Source: Aspidapion aeneum
Lineage: Eukaryota; Arthropoda; Insecta; Coleoptera; Brentidae
DNA length: 64,000 nt
Reading direction: 5' to 3'
Assembly: GCA_963576565.1 (NCBI GenBank)
Contig: OY755048.1
Coordinates: 10,269,984 to 10,333,983 of the forward strand
A program made the translations under genes and the position numbers. Numbering within the stretch: position 1 is the first letter of the stretch; every line of letters begins with the position of its first letter. Positions 1 to 11,528 of this stretch are shown piece after piece. The notes under the pieces were generated by a model that searched no databases, was not told the DNA's origin, and worked only from the letters and a program-made list of their open reading frames with translations.

Positions 1-2824
1 TTAAAAAAAAACACCCGAATCATGTAGATAAAAAAATAAGTTAAAAAAATTCTGTGTAAGAACCTTATTATCGACGGTAATATCGACATTTTGTTCATGG
101 GTAAGATAAGCTGTACATAAAACCGACAGTCCTTTTTTTAGATAAAAAAAAATATATTATATGACTTCTTTTTGTTTTTTTTTAATAAAATTTAACCCTA
201 TCCTAACAACCAGAATCAATTTTTTTATACGTAAATATAAAATTATTTTATTTATATTAGTTCAAATCTTACCTGTTTCCTAACACCATTAACAAGCGAA
301 AATTTCCCGCTAATTTTTGAGAGATGTTTTATGCAGTGCTGCCAACATGAGCACAAATAATGACTTTTTTTATAAAATAGATTTTATTCAGGTGCAAGGT
401 ACCCGGATCTTAATATTTTAAAGAAACCGAAAAATTGTCGATAATATGTACAATGTCGATAATATGTACACCCACCCTATAGTATGAATTGCGCCTAAAT
501 CGATTTAAGAAAGAAAAAAAATACTTTATTAGAATTGAAGATTTTAAAACGTACGAAACTATTTCTTAAGTTTCACATTCTAGAGACTTTACTGCTTTTG
601 CAAAATAGATAAGTTAAAAAGATAATTAAACAATTTTCTCCCTTTATATCCCCTTGTTTTTTTTTTCAATCCTAAATTCCAAAATCCCAGCACCTCTATC
701 ATAGCTGTTATATAAGCTGGGCCAAATTTTTTTTATTTCGGTTGTAGTTTTTTACCCTTTGTTTGATTTTTGTGATTTTTCCATCGAAAACTAAGGCTGA
801 GACTATACGACTCTTTTTTCAAAAGTAACATGTCTATAAAATCCAAGATGGCGCATGATTTTAAATTTAGCTATTTTTAGAACTCCGCCAAATTTAATCG
901 TAATCGTAATCGATTTTAAACATTGACCAAAAGTCCCGTTTTTAATTGCAGAAAAAGCTATCAACTGAAAAAATTGGTCAAGAAATAATAAAGTTAGATA
1001 ACGAATTAGGTGCTAATTTGTGCTGGATTTCCTTTGTCTAATGTAGGTGAAAAAATGGTTGTTTTTGTTCTACTGTGGATTTTTCAAATACTAAATAACA
1101 TCTACCGTAATAAGCTTAACGAAAAGTTTTGTCAAAATCCTAGATAACGCATGGTTTTAAAACTTAAATATTTTTAAGCCACTTGTCAAAAGTTTTTGTA
1201 CGTCAATGAAAAAAAAAATTGAAGAGACGGCTACATCTTTGCCGAGTAGAAAAACATATCACTTGTAAAAATTTTGCAAGAACTAACAAAATTAAACTAG
1301 ACCAAACCATTACGGAACATACCTCCATAAAATTTGCGCATACCTTTAAGCGCTCTGTATATGTTCAATAGTCTTTTTTATGAAAAATGCCATTACAACG
1401 CAATTGTATTTAATTTTATCTTCGAACAATAAACCAGTAGTCAAGCTAACTTGGTGTTATTTTTCATTAGTTTTTTTTTACCCACCTTTTAAAAAGTTAA
1501 AACAGTCCTATTTTTATGTAGTTAAACTTTCTTACTTCTTATCCAATTTTCACAAGTGATATGTCCTTTTAAACGGCAAAGACGTAGCTTTCTTGACAAC
1601 AATTAAGTTTATGTCGTTGGAGTAAATAAACTGTGGCAAGCGGGTAAAAAAATATGCAAATTTTCTCTTCTTAGATATTACCAAAACTACAAATTTACAA
1701 TTTATAATGTCGCTCGATAAAATTTAAAAAACCCAAGGCAACAATATGCATATCTTATCTTATTTCAAACAGGGGCTATACCAGACTTATAAAAAGGAGG
1801 GACGGTTTAGATTTTTTAAACATAGATATGTGGTTAAAACAAAAAACAAGTTTTTTGCTTAGATGTGTAATACACTAGAATGTGCCTCTTTTATTTGGAG
1901 TTCTTTGGAAAAATCAGGTAAGGAACACATATTGGCATATATGTATTTGTTTAAATTTATGCAATCTAAAAAATTCAAAACTAAATTACTTTGTATGCTT
2001 TCTTGCTAAAATATTGGTCCATCTGCCCACGGGTTCAGCCCTTTTTAGTCGCCTCTTACGCCAGGCCCAGGGGTTACCATGGTATCGTGATTGCAAAGTC
2101 AATTGAACAAAGGTAAAAACCGACCATCGGCATATCCTTTATAGAAAGTGACATGGGCGGCGGTAGATATACTCATTAAATTTATTTTATTTCATTATGG
2201 CGTAAACTAAAGAAATAAAAATAGATAATAAAACTTACTATTCCTACACCTGCAGGAACGACACTGATTTATTTTGTAACTCTGCATACTGCCGACTAAA
2301 GAGGTCTCGAAAGGCACACTTGAAAGCAATTAAAAGAGCATCACAAAAAAATCAGCCAATCAGGTGCCGTCCATCCACCTGGGCTCGGTCGGTCGGAAAA
2401 CAAATACTTTGTGGTCGGACCCAGAAGAGCCGCGGCTCTTCTCTGTCGGTAGGGTTGAAATTATACCAGGATCATTTCCATGAAATCGATAGAACCCCTT
2501 AACAGGAGGTATTTCAACTGACTTTGCAAAGACTACTATTCTTGCATCCAGACACCAGACGGATTAATATTAGGTAAAAGAAAAATACAGTAATATCTTT
2601 CACGATGCTTAGACTATCCAATAACAATTCAGTGGTCTAGTCATTCGCGCACGGTCTCCCTTCCATACCAGAGAGAAGAATAGCTTGATTATTATCGTTG
2701 TGTAGTCAGTGGAAAATCTTAGGAGAAGACTGGTTCATCTTCGTCCCTTTTAGTGTTGAGACTTCTGGTTTGTGGGGTGATAAGGCTAAGGAGCTATAGG
2801 CAGAAATTGTTACGAAAGTTAAAT
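1..2824. other. AT-rich intergenic sequence, no gene seen
   Basis: No supportable coding exon, RNA gene or clear transposon end is seen. The only structure I can point to is an imperfect inverted repeat: about 1199-1290 matches the reverse complement of about 1530-1625, sharing the core CATATCACTTGT and the flanking CTTTGCCG. This is probably a decayed foldback element. The short open frames at 1882-2106 and 2320-2502 have no recognisable domain, and the first lacks coding-like composition. Confidence 0.5.
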
Positions 2825-3191
2825 CATAACAAAACATTTCATGTAAAAAAAGCCAAGTACGCGAAAATGTTATTCCGTAAAAAGAATTGAGATAAAAGTA
2901 AACCCAGGTTCTCCAATGAAAATTTTAAAATGAAAGGTTTTTACTAGTTTGGAAATATTTTTTTAAACTTTCCTATTAGAGCCAAACTTCTTTATGTTCA
3001 ATTTAGCACTGTGCCTAATAGTCATTTGCAGCCGTAATAGCCAAGTTTAGAAAAACATATCCAAACTAGTATAAGAACCTTTCATTTTAAAATTTGTATT
3101 GGGGAACTTGGGTTTACTATTATCTCAATTCTTTTCACTGAATATGATTTTCGCGTACTTGGTTTTTTTTACAATAAATGTTTTTGTTATG
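2825..3191. mobile_element. Foldback (long inverted repeat) element
   Basis: The left arm (about 2825-2985) is the near-exact reverse complement of the right arm (about 3030-3191). Both arms contain CCAAGTACGCGAAAAT, AAAAGAATTGAGATAA and TTTTAAAATGAAAGGTT. The arms of about 160 bp leave only a short spacer, as in a MITE-like foldback element. A single arm of the same family recurs at 19265-19415 in CRMP intron 6. No coding capacity is visible, and I do not see a convincing target duplication. Confidence 0.7.
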
Positions 3192-3279
3192 AATTCACTC
3201 CCTTTTTAAAGGATTTGGATAATATTTAAGTTTTCAAGTAGAGCAATATGCGGAATATTGTTCAAAACTTTTGCAATAT

Positions 3280-3790
3280 CTTATTTAAAATTTTGAGGAT
3301 TTTTAATTTTTGCCCATGGTTTTATCATAGTTCCTATCGCCCTTCCAAAGCTCAGCTCTCTAGTTTCTGGAAGTGGGTAATATTACTCTTACATACTTAT
3401 ACATTTATAGGGTTCGGTTCGGTTCGGTTCGGTTCGGTTCGGTTCGGTTCGGGAAGTAAAATAAAATTTTTCCTATAATTTTATCATAGTTCCGAACAGC
3501 CTTTCAAAGCTCAGCTCTCTAGCGTTTTTGGAAGTGGGCAATGTTATTTTTACATAACTTTACATTTATAGGGAAGAGAAGTATATTAAAATTTTGAGAT
3601 TTTTTAATTTTTTCCTATAGTTTTATCATAGTTCCTATCAGTCTGCCAAAGCTCAGCTTTACATGTATAGGAGAGGGAAGTAAATTAGAATTTTGGGGAT
3701 TTTTGATTTTTCCAAAAGGTTCGGTTATAATTTCTATCAGTGTGTAAATTTCAGCTTTGTAGCATGTCTGGAAGTACAGTAGAATTTTGA
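3280..3790. repeat. Degenerate tandem repeat, about four units
   Basis: Each unit contains the phrases TTTTATCATAGTTCC, CCAAAGCTCAGCTCTCTAG, GGAAGTGGG and ACATTTATAGG. They start near 3290, 3465, 3600 and 3700, and later units are shorter and more diverged. Between the first and second unit lies a perfect pentanucleotide run, listed separately. The open frame 3248-3478 is a product of this repeat, not a gene. Confidence 0.6.
3411..3451 (+). repeat. (GGTTC)8 microsatellite
   Basis: There are eight uninterrupted copies of GGTTC (3411-3450), ending in GGG. The array starts exactly after ACATTTATAG in a minisatellite unit. The lack of decay implies recent expansion. Confidence 0.95.
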
Positions 3791-3850
3791 TGATCTATAC
3801 AACTTTTGTTTCTTTGATTTCCCTGTGCGCTGTTTTACTATGTGCGTTTT

Positions 3851-4466
3851 AGCTCACACTACTACTATACTATAGTAGTGTGAGCTATAGTGATCCTAAT
3901 TTTTTCGAGAAAAAAAAAGTTGCTCCGATTTCAAAAATTTTTATATATCTTTGCGTTTCAGATGTGTCTGTCTGTAACGACAAACGCGCATAACTCAAAA
4001 ACCGCTTGTCCGATTTTAATGAAATTTGGTACCTTGGCTGGATCTTGCGTCGAGATAGTCCCATTTAAAAATAAACAAAATCCACCGAGCACAAGCCAAA
4101 TAAGAGGGTGGGGGTAGATTTCAAAAATTAGAGTTTATGTGAAAATAAGGCGTGTGTGATATCTAACGAAAGGTAATTCAGTCTGGAGTTAAACAAAATT
4201 AATTTTAGTTTAAAAAAAGGGGGGGGTAGGTTAAAAAAATTAGAGATTAAGTGAAAATATGGCGTGTGTGATATCAAACGAAAGGCAATTGGGTCTGGAG
4301 TTAAACAAAACATATTTTAGTTTTTTTAACAAAGGGGTTTTAACTTAAAACATGGCTTGTGTGGTATCAAACGATAGGTAATTGAGTTTGGAGTTGAATA
4401 AAATATATTAAATTTTTTAGTTATATTAGCTCACCCGTACTCTAATCTATAGAAACTAGTGTGAGC
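3851..4466. mobile_element. Small inverted-repeat element with internal tandem repeats
   Basis: The left end AGCTCACACTA (3851-3861) is matched by TAGTGTGAGCT (4456-4466). The left end is itself part of a perfect 14-bp hairpin (3851-3886). Internally there are three diverged units of about 105 bp (about 4101-4425) sharing GTGTGATATCAAACGAAAGG and GTCTGGAGTTAAACAAAA. Upstream of the units (about 3950-4060) is a sequence resembling the widespread insect repeat with CTGTCTGT and AACTCAAAAACCG. TTA flanks each end if the ends are read as GCTCACAC. The superfamily is unknown. Confidence 0.55.
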
Positions 4467-4758
4467 TTAGGTGCCCATATATTGGCAGAGTATTTTTCTT
4501 TGCGTGTATTTTTAGTTTGCCCTTTACTAGGCGTGCGGTTTTCACTTTCCTTTTCACTTTTTTTATGTGTGGCCTACCGAATGAGGGAGTGTGTAATAAA
4601 ATTCACGTTCAAGAGATATCCGATTTCATCCGAGATGGTTAACGGCGTAAATGAAGAGGTAGAAGAATTTCGACGTTTTTTGAAATTTCGTAACTACTTT
4701 ACTACTTTATGAAAGTCCATGAAACTTGGAGGGGTTGTTAACTCTATAGAGATCTACA

Positions 4759-6059
4759 CCCACATAGCACAAAAATCACATCAACATTAAATTAACGTGA
4801 ACAAAAATAACAAAGTTTTTTTTTTACTTGAAAACAACCTCATACCATGTAATATTTATTTTGTTAAATCTACATGCTTAAAGATAACTTAAAAACAAGG
4901 GGAAATCAAGCTATAAAAATGTACTTTTTGCTGAAGTTTCTGGTGCTGTGTATATAACGTGTTTTTTAACCTCGTTATTTTCATGTACCAAATTCACACT
5001 TTAAAAGTCCTCCACAACATGTTCTAAAACGCCACTAGATTAAGACTTTTCAAACCTACTACCTTTCGGCGTCTTTTTTGGTCACGTTTTTTTAATACAA
5101 TTTTTTTAACTTAAAAGAGACGCGAAAGGAAGTTATAAAAGTTCACTAGCAAGGGCGCACCCAGGGGGCACCCAAGCCTTAGATTTTTAATATATTTTCC
5201 ACATATTTGATGATAAAACATGAAAAATACCTTAAAATTTGATATCAGGAGGCTTCGGGCCCCTCCCAAGCCCAAGCGGTGGCGTAGTTGCGAAAAGACA
5301 TGACGACCTTTTTTTTCTACGGCGCGGTTCGGTTCGGTTGGGTGGGTGTTGGTTGGTGCATTTTTTTTTTGGCCGCCACTTTTTTGAGGGTGCGCTTTGT
5401 AGCTGTCGGGGCCCCCCCCAAGACACATTCCTGGGTGCGCCACTGCACTAGTTTAAGACTACAACACTTCAAGACAATTTTAAAGATGGCGCTCAAGGCA
5501 AGACAAAATATCTATGTATCTATCTATGTACATTATGTTTTTTTTTTAAAGCTAAACAAGATTTTTTAACAGTACACTTTCACAGAATATTAATGTGTCT
5601 TTAACAGGTTAATAACAGATGCGTCGTAATCGTGAAGGATCAGGGATCAGTTCCTTAACAGGTTTTTGGGGTTTAGAGGCCAAAGCACTGCCTGATAGAT
5701 TTTGTCAAAGTGAAAAATCCCGACAATAGGTGGCGCTGCTGCTAGTAAAATCTCAAAAATATTCGGTAGAAAAGCCATGCAAGTTGCGTTTTAAAATTCG
5801 TGTAGAAAAGGTGTGAATCTAATGTGATTTAAATTTTAAAAATCATTTGAAAATAACGTAAAAATATTGCTGTTTTAATTTGATAATGACGTTATTACAA
5901 CGCAGTTTCTAGCAACGTTATTTTTTATAATATTAATGAATGACCTATTAAGCTTGTTTTCATATATGAAATAAACGTTTTTTCTAGCAGCTTTTAAAAT
6001 CAACGTTTTTTTTTCTTACGCCTTTTTTACGTGTTAAACACGTGATTGTGCTATGTGGG
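4759..6059. mobile_element. Non-autonomous DNA element (CCCACATAGCACA ends)
   Basis: The start CCCACATAGCACAA is matched in inverse orientation by TTGTGCTATGTGGG ending at 6059. The interior is AT-rich, with scattered AACGTTATT/ATAACGT-type motifs and no transposase frame. It is interrupted by the separate element at 5150-5445. I cannot identify a clean target duplication, so the superfamily is undecided. Boundaries are inferred from the 13-14 bp inverted termini only. Confidence 0.6.
5150..5445. mobile_element. hAT-like MITE nested in 4759-6059
   Basis: The ends are CAAGGGCGCACCCAGG and, inverted, CCTGGGTGCGCCACTG, flanked by the direct repeat CACTAG (5144-5149 and 5446-5451). The interior has G/C homopolymer runs and the phrase TATTTTCCACATAT, shared with the elements at 19609, 37873 and 43992. 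No transposase is encoded. Open frames 5111-5569 on both strands are products of the inverted structure. Confidence 0.8.
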
Positions 6060-7069
6060 CAACTATGCAATACAGTTTACGCGACCTTGACGAGGCACTG
6101 CCGAGCCCCCAGATAAATTTATTTGGGTGTCAAAAAAATACTGCGCAAAATGGATCAGTCCTTCAACTGTTTTGCAATATTATCTGTAACACTACTTAAC
6201 AGTTAAAACTGTGCTGTCAAAAGGTGATAATAATGACCGTTACAACGTTAAAGTACTAAATAAAGATGAGTTCTGACCTTTTTCCCAAAAAAGACCATTG
6301 TTTTTCTAATAAGGAGTCTGGTACATATCAACCAGGACAAACATAATGTACTAAAAAAATTCGCGTTTTTTACATAAAATTTAGATGTTTTTTAAATAAA
6401 CAGTCTGGTAGAAACGAGGCCATATTAGGCATTCAGTATAAATTTACAAAAATTTTCTAAAATAATTTTTAGGTGGACTGACGTCTATACAAGCTGATCA
6501 TAAAAGATTAAAAAAATATGACCACTATTTTTTTTGTCCAAGAAGTATATCTTAATGACTTACCAAGTATTTATCTCTTTGGAATAAAAATACTGTTTCC
6601 TATAATAGGCCCTTGTCAAATATTTAAATAAAACATTATTTTGTGTTTGTTTGTGCACAGAAAACGTAAAAAAATACCATTTATTTTAAAAATCAATCAA
6701 AATTTATTAACGTCATCATAATTAAAAACAGACTACTTAAACCAAACAATAAACTTATCCACAACAGTTATAATCATCCAATAAGATGGAAGAATAAAAT
6801 AAAATTGCCAAAAAAGAAAAATTTTAAATAAGTATAAAATTAAAAACCAATTAGAAAACACAAAAACACAAGATGATCCGCACCCGGCGCATGCTTGCAA
6901 AGAATCCCCAGATTTTAATTTTGGTCTGTTAAAAATCTGATTTATTTTGTGTTAATTATTTTCTGGTTTTGAATACAGTTTATAAATTATCATAAAACCG
7001 TTTAACTGTTTAAAAAAATAACACATTGTTATTTTGTAGTTTTTAGTCTAATTTTTGGCCAACTAACAA
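6060..7069. other. AT-rich intergenic sequence, nothing recognised
   Basis: No open frame with a recognisable domain, RNA gene or matched repeat ends were found in this kilobase between the 4759-6059 element and the minisatellite-like block downstream of the transporter gene. Confidence 0.4.
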
Positions 7070-7340
7070 GTTAAGCACCCCAAATTTGATACTTTTCGGC
7101 ATATACATAATATTCCTACGTATATGCTTTTCGTCCACGATTTTGAGTTAAAAATCTTAATCATATACAAATACATTAAACACCCCAAATTAATCCGGCA
7201 TTTTGATTTTTTTTAAATTTGAGTCAAAAATTATATTGAATGACCTTAAACAGTGCAAAGTTTCAACTTTGAGACAAATCGATTTATAAATAAGTCCGCC
7301 ATTTTAGGTCCGTCATATTGATTTTTTTTTGTAAAAAAAA
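7070..7340. repeat. CCGCCATTTT-type degenerate minisatellite, block 1
   Basis: Diverged units combine CACCCCAAATT, GAGTCAAAAATTATATTGA, GACAAATCGATTTATAAATAAGT and CCGCCATTTT. The same vocabulary occurs at 10500-11050, 20790-21340 and 21720-22060. Units are roughly 110-130 bp and strongly decayed. Confidence 0.6.
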
Positions 7341-7558
7341 ACAAAATTATATTGTCGCCACTATATACTATACTTAGCAAATTTCAAGTTTTTAGAGCAT
7401 TGGAAAGTAGCTAATAAAGTTTTTGCAAGATTTGAAACAGCGGCATACACAAATATACAGAGTGAAGATAACTAAAACAGTTTTAAAATGTAAACTGTAA
7501 ACATAATATTTGTTTAACGCTTGTCCTCATCTTATTACCTCCATTGGCCTTATTATCT

Positions 7559-10500
7559 TTATCTTGTTTTCTTTTTTGGCTTTGTTTCCTCTTTCATCGA
7601 CTCTTTAATACGCCTTGGTACCTCAGCAAATAGTAACGTCCCAATAAATACCAACGCTGTACCAAACCAATGTGCCAAAGTAAAAGGATTTTGAAAATAG
7701 ACTATCGAAAATATAAGTGACAAGAATTTTCTTAACGTAATCACTAACGTCACTGTCAAAGATGCACACTCAGTTGTTAACACATATACAGAGCTAATAC
7801 ACATATACTGTGTAACAACATTTAAAATTAAATATATCCATAGCAACGGTAACACTATACTTGTAAAAGGAATGTTGACTAGCTCACTATTGGTTGCATA
7901 TCTTGAATGTTCCAGAATACTTGGAGCATATAGTAAAAATCCGGGAAGCGAGAACAGGTGCTAAAAGAAAAATTAAAAGTTATAACAAAGTAAAATTAAC
8001 AGTAGTAAATTTAGGGAACATTGTTAAATTACGTAACGAAAAAATTCAGGATTTTTGACCCCCCTCCCCTTCGTAACGCCATTCTAAAAAAATACCATTA
8101 AAAAAATATTAAGTATAACGCAAGGCAAGACCCTCCCTCGCCGGTAGACGTTACGTAATTTAAGAATGGCCCTTTAGCAGTTCACAGAATCCATATTTCC
8201 TAATGAAACACAGACCTTCTTGTTTTCTAAATAAGGTCTAGTAATTTCTTCCACTTGCATGCCAATATATTATCCAGTTAAATCCGAACACATGGCCCTT
8301 AGTATAGTAGTAGTGATATTAGTATTAGTAGTGAGGGATGGCAAGGTCTTGCATTTTCCAGGTCTATCCCTTACTTCAACTTGATGTCTACCTGTTTTCT
8401 TTACAAAGTTAAATATGTTAAATCTTCAACGATGATTGTTCTTCATGTCCACAGGCTCCGCAGGTAGGGTTCTCGACTACTATTAAACGTGTCATATGTT
8501 CTCCCTCAGCCGATTGTGTCTCGTTAGAATTCATATCAACAGTACACATGGTCCTCATAAAACACCAGCAAGCCAAGTGTGGGAATTAGCAGCAATTATA
8601 GAGAGTTTATGGTAAGTACTTTGCTTTAGTGTGTATTGCGATAAACTCACGGTATAATAAAGGGCTTCCTCAGGATGTTTTCCATGAACTTTGTACATTG
8701 TTTCTTGATAAATGCCCATTCTGGCTGACATTAAAAGAGCGGCAGTTAAAAGAACGATACCAATAAGCCACCAAAAGAAATGATCTTCTTGTTCAGATTT
8801 TTCCTGCTTTGTTAGAGGAACGCTATCATCTTCACAGTCAGTGCAGGCCTAAAAAAGCTTAGATGAACAAAAGAAATGGTCTTATTGGTCAGAACTCTTA
8901 TGATTTGCTAGAGGAACACTATCAACACAATAATAATATATTAAATATTTATTGAATTTATTGTAGTTTTAAAAATCAAAATTCTACTTACGGCTTTAAC
9001 TTCTTTTGAAGAATACAATGTGCAAATGATGATTCCAACTGTTATCATTAATACTGACAGATACTTATCCCAACTATATTTTTTCTTTAATATAAAAAAA
9101 CCCATAATCATGTTAGCTATCAGAGAACCCTAAATAAATCAGAAATTTTTAGAAAATATTTTTACGAGTCATCGCCAACTTATTAAGATGCATATTGTGC
9201 GGTTTTGGCAGAAATCGAATGTTTCTGTTTCGAATTTTCTTCCTCCTTTGTTTGATAAATTTATCTTTCAGAGCGGTAGTGCCTAACTTTATATGCTTGC
9301 TTGAAAAAGCGAAATAATACAGTCGAACCTCTCTAACTCGAACCTTTTAAGTGGTCCCTGTATTTTTTATTTGTATTTTAACCTCTTCAACTCGAATTTC
9401 CATAACTCGAACACTCCATAACTCGAACTGTTTTGGTTGTCCCTTGAAGTTCGAGTTATAGAGGTTCGACTGTATATAAGACTAGGATTGTTATGTTAAG
9501 GTTCCTTCTTCACCCTTGACCTTTCCTTCTTTAATGGTTGTTATGTTAAGGTTCCTTCTTCACCCTTGACTTTTTCTTCTTTAATGGTTTGCAGCAACTG
9601 AACGTTGAGGAAATCTTTATTACTAATAATTCTATAAACACAAACTTTCTCAAAATCTTTCCCTTCTTTTCTTTAGCGTTTTTTAGAGTTTCTCCAAGTT
9701 TTTCAAAATAAGCTTTTGCAAGTTCAGCCTTTCAGGCTTTTACTTTTCATGCAATATCATTAGTACCAAATACAGTTGAATTTGGTGCAATTATATTATA
9801 AGGTACTTACAGCTCTGAAGATCATATGCAAAGGCACGGGAATATTAAAGCTAAATGCCCAGTTATTAACTATACTAGTCACAAAAAAGAATACGACTAG
9901 AACAAAGTAGTCCTTATATGCAATCTTTGGCATAGCGGTTCCAAATTTGTGGGTGAAAATAAAGCCATGAATAGCTATAAACAAAAACTGTGCAAATGTT
10001 ATGAGATGTCCGGCTCCAGGATCAATTCTAAAATACAAAATTACAGATTTTAAAACTTCTCTTATTTTTTTAACCTTTATGGGGATGGTTTATTATGTGG
10101 CACCTTTTCATGTACAAGAGAGATTTTAAAAAATCTATGAGAACTAAAAACCGAAAAAGGAATTTTTATATCAGGTCAAATGCATGCAATTTCGAAAATA
10201 TATATCACCCAGTCTGCTCGCAATGATTACACCCGTCTCGTAACCATTAAATGTACGTACTATATACGTACCTAGAGTACGTACCATGGACGTACACATT
10301 TGTACGTCCCCAGTACGTACCTTATTGGTCCCGAGAAATACCGACGTAAAAGGTACGTAAAATGTACGTAGCTAGTGGACGTACTGTCTACGTGCACAAT
10401 TGTACGTACATATAGTACGTACTTTATTGGTTATGGGACGTACCGACGTAAAATGGACCTAAAATGTACGTCCCTGGGACGAAGTGCGCTGTGTGGAGTC

Positions 10501-11528
10501 GGTTAATAAAAAGGAAAGTCCGCCTAATTGGATCGCCATTTTAACTTCATTCATAAAAAAAAATCCGCCATTTTGGATTAGCAATTTTGAATTTTTTTTT
10601 TAAGTTGTATTTAAAAATCATAATTAGCGACCTTAAACACCGAAAATCTCAAAAATAATACATAAATGGAAAAGTTCGTCATTTTGGAACCGCCATTTAG
10701 ATTTTTCCAAAGTTTAAATCAAAAATCATAATCAGCGACATTAAACACCACAAATGTTCAAATGTAGTACGTATCCGATAATACAAAGGTCGTCATTTTG
10801 GATCCGGTTTTTTTTAGGTTTAATTCAAAAATCACAATTAGCACCCTTTAAGACCCAAAATTTATTAAATGTCGGTTTTTAAATGAAAAGGTCCGCTCAG
10901 CTAACAAAGGTGATCCGTGTTTTAGGTTTAAGTGAAAAATCCCTAACACCGTATTGTTTTAAATTTGAGACAAATTGGTTTATAAATAAAAAACTTCGCC
11001 AATTTGGATCCGCCATTTTAAATTTTACTTGTAAAAAATATTAAATTGTATTGTTACCGGAACTAATTGATAAAGCTCTGTTGCAAGATTTTAAACAAAA
11101 ACATATAGGTATAAATCATTTAATAAACAAAATTGTAAAAAAAAACTTCAAAACGCGCGACTGCGAGATGTCTCGGCTGCAAATTGGCCCGGCAGCTATT
11201 TGGGTCGGCTGCGAGTTAGCCCGAAGCCAAATCGGGTCAGTTGGCCCGACGGCGAATTGGCCACGCCAAGTGGGCATCAAAGCTAAATATATTTTGGGAA
11301 TTAAGGGAGAAATATACCCCCCCCCCCCCAATCAGAGAACAGTCAAAATTCTAGATTGTGTGTGTGCTTTTGATGACATTAAATAAAAAAATGTTTCAGC
11401 AACTGACAAACCACATTAATAAACAAAAAATTAAAAAATACCTACTTGATAATATATTCGAGAAAAACATTATTCAGCATACATCCTGCTAATGTAGTAA
11501 ATATAGCTAAGGCTGCTTTTGAATTCAT
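7559..11528 (-). CDS. SLC35B4: SLC35B4-type nucleotide-sugar transporter, five coding exons
   Basis: Coding exons, in transcript order: 11528-11446, 10027-9811, 9129-8992, 8848-8651 and 7960-7559 (stop TAA). All junctions are GT..AG and in phase, giving 345 aa, close to the vertebrate SLC35B4 length (about 331). The family is a multi-pass Golgi/ER membrane antiporter importing UDP-sugars (UDP-xylose/UDP-GlcNAc in vertebrates); the Drosophila relative Efr carries GDP-fucose. Recognition rests on colinear family motifs: GHLITFAQFLFIA near residue 35, PLHMIFRA|GSLIAN across exons 2/3, LLMSARMGIYQETMYK in exon 4, and TTECASLTVTL plus YFQNPFTL in exon 5. The C-terminus is lysine-rich (KPKKKTR), like an ER/Golgi retrieval tail. 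The ATG at 11528 lies just after TTTTTTTTTAG, so a 5'UTR exon may precede it. It is divergent to CRMP. Substrate cannot be told from sequence. Confidence 0.95.
9320..9472. mobile_element. Tigger/pogo-like MITE in transporter intron 2
   Basis: The ends CAGTCGAACCTCTCTAACTC and GAGTTATAGAGGTTCGACTG are inverted and flanked by TA on both sides (9318-9319 and 9473-9474). This is typical of Tc1/mariner-pogo MITEs. The repeated phrase AACTCGAA occurs through both arms. There is no coding capacity. Confidence 0.85.
9488..9588 (+). repeat. Two-copy 50-bp tandem duplication
   Basis: A unit beginning TGTTATGTTAAGGTTCC and ending TTCTTTAATGG is repeated twice back to back with few differences (CCTTTCC versus CTTTTTC). 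It lies directly beside the MITE in intron 2 of the transporter gene. Confidence 0.85.
10245..10488. repeat. GTACGTAC-rich two-unit tandem repeat in transporter intron 1
   Basis: Two units (about 10250-10365 and 10366-10475) each run from AATGTACGTA through a series of self-complementary GTACGTAC, TACGTACC and GACGTAC motifs to TTATTGG and ACCGACGTAAAA. The motif density is very high and palindromic. Both ends carry TAACCATTAAATG- or TTATTGGTTATGG-like sequence. No known transposon end is recognised. Confidence 0.8.
10500..11050. repeat. CCGCCATTTT-type degenerate minisatellite, block 2
   Basis: About four to five diverged units contain CCGCCATTTTGGAT, AAATCATAATTAGCGACCTTAAACACC and GACAAATTGGTTTATAAATAA. 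They share unit vocabulary with the blocks at 7070, 20790 and 21720. Located in intron 1 of the transporter. Confidence 0.7.

Noticed and set aside
5111..5569. Four overlapping open frames on both strands
   Set aside because: They arise from the inverted-repeat, GC-rich MITE at 5150-5445.
9488..9588. CRISPR-like or regulatory repeat
   Set aside because: There are only two direct copies of a 50-bp unit without spacers; it is a simple tandem duplication in a eukaryotic intron.
11051..11386. 111-codon plus-strand frame rich in Trp/Gly/Cys
   Set aside because: It spans intron 1 of the transporter, contains a translated C tract and imperfect repeats of a GGCCCGA/TTGGC word, and has no domain.
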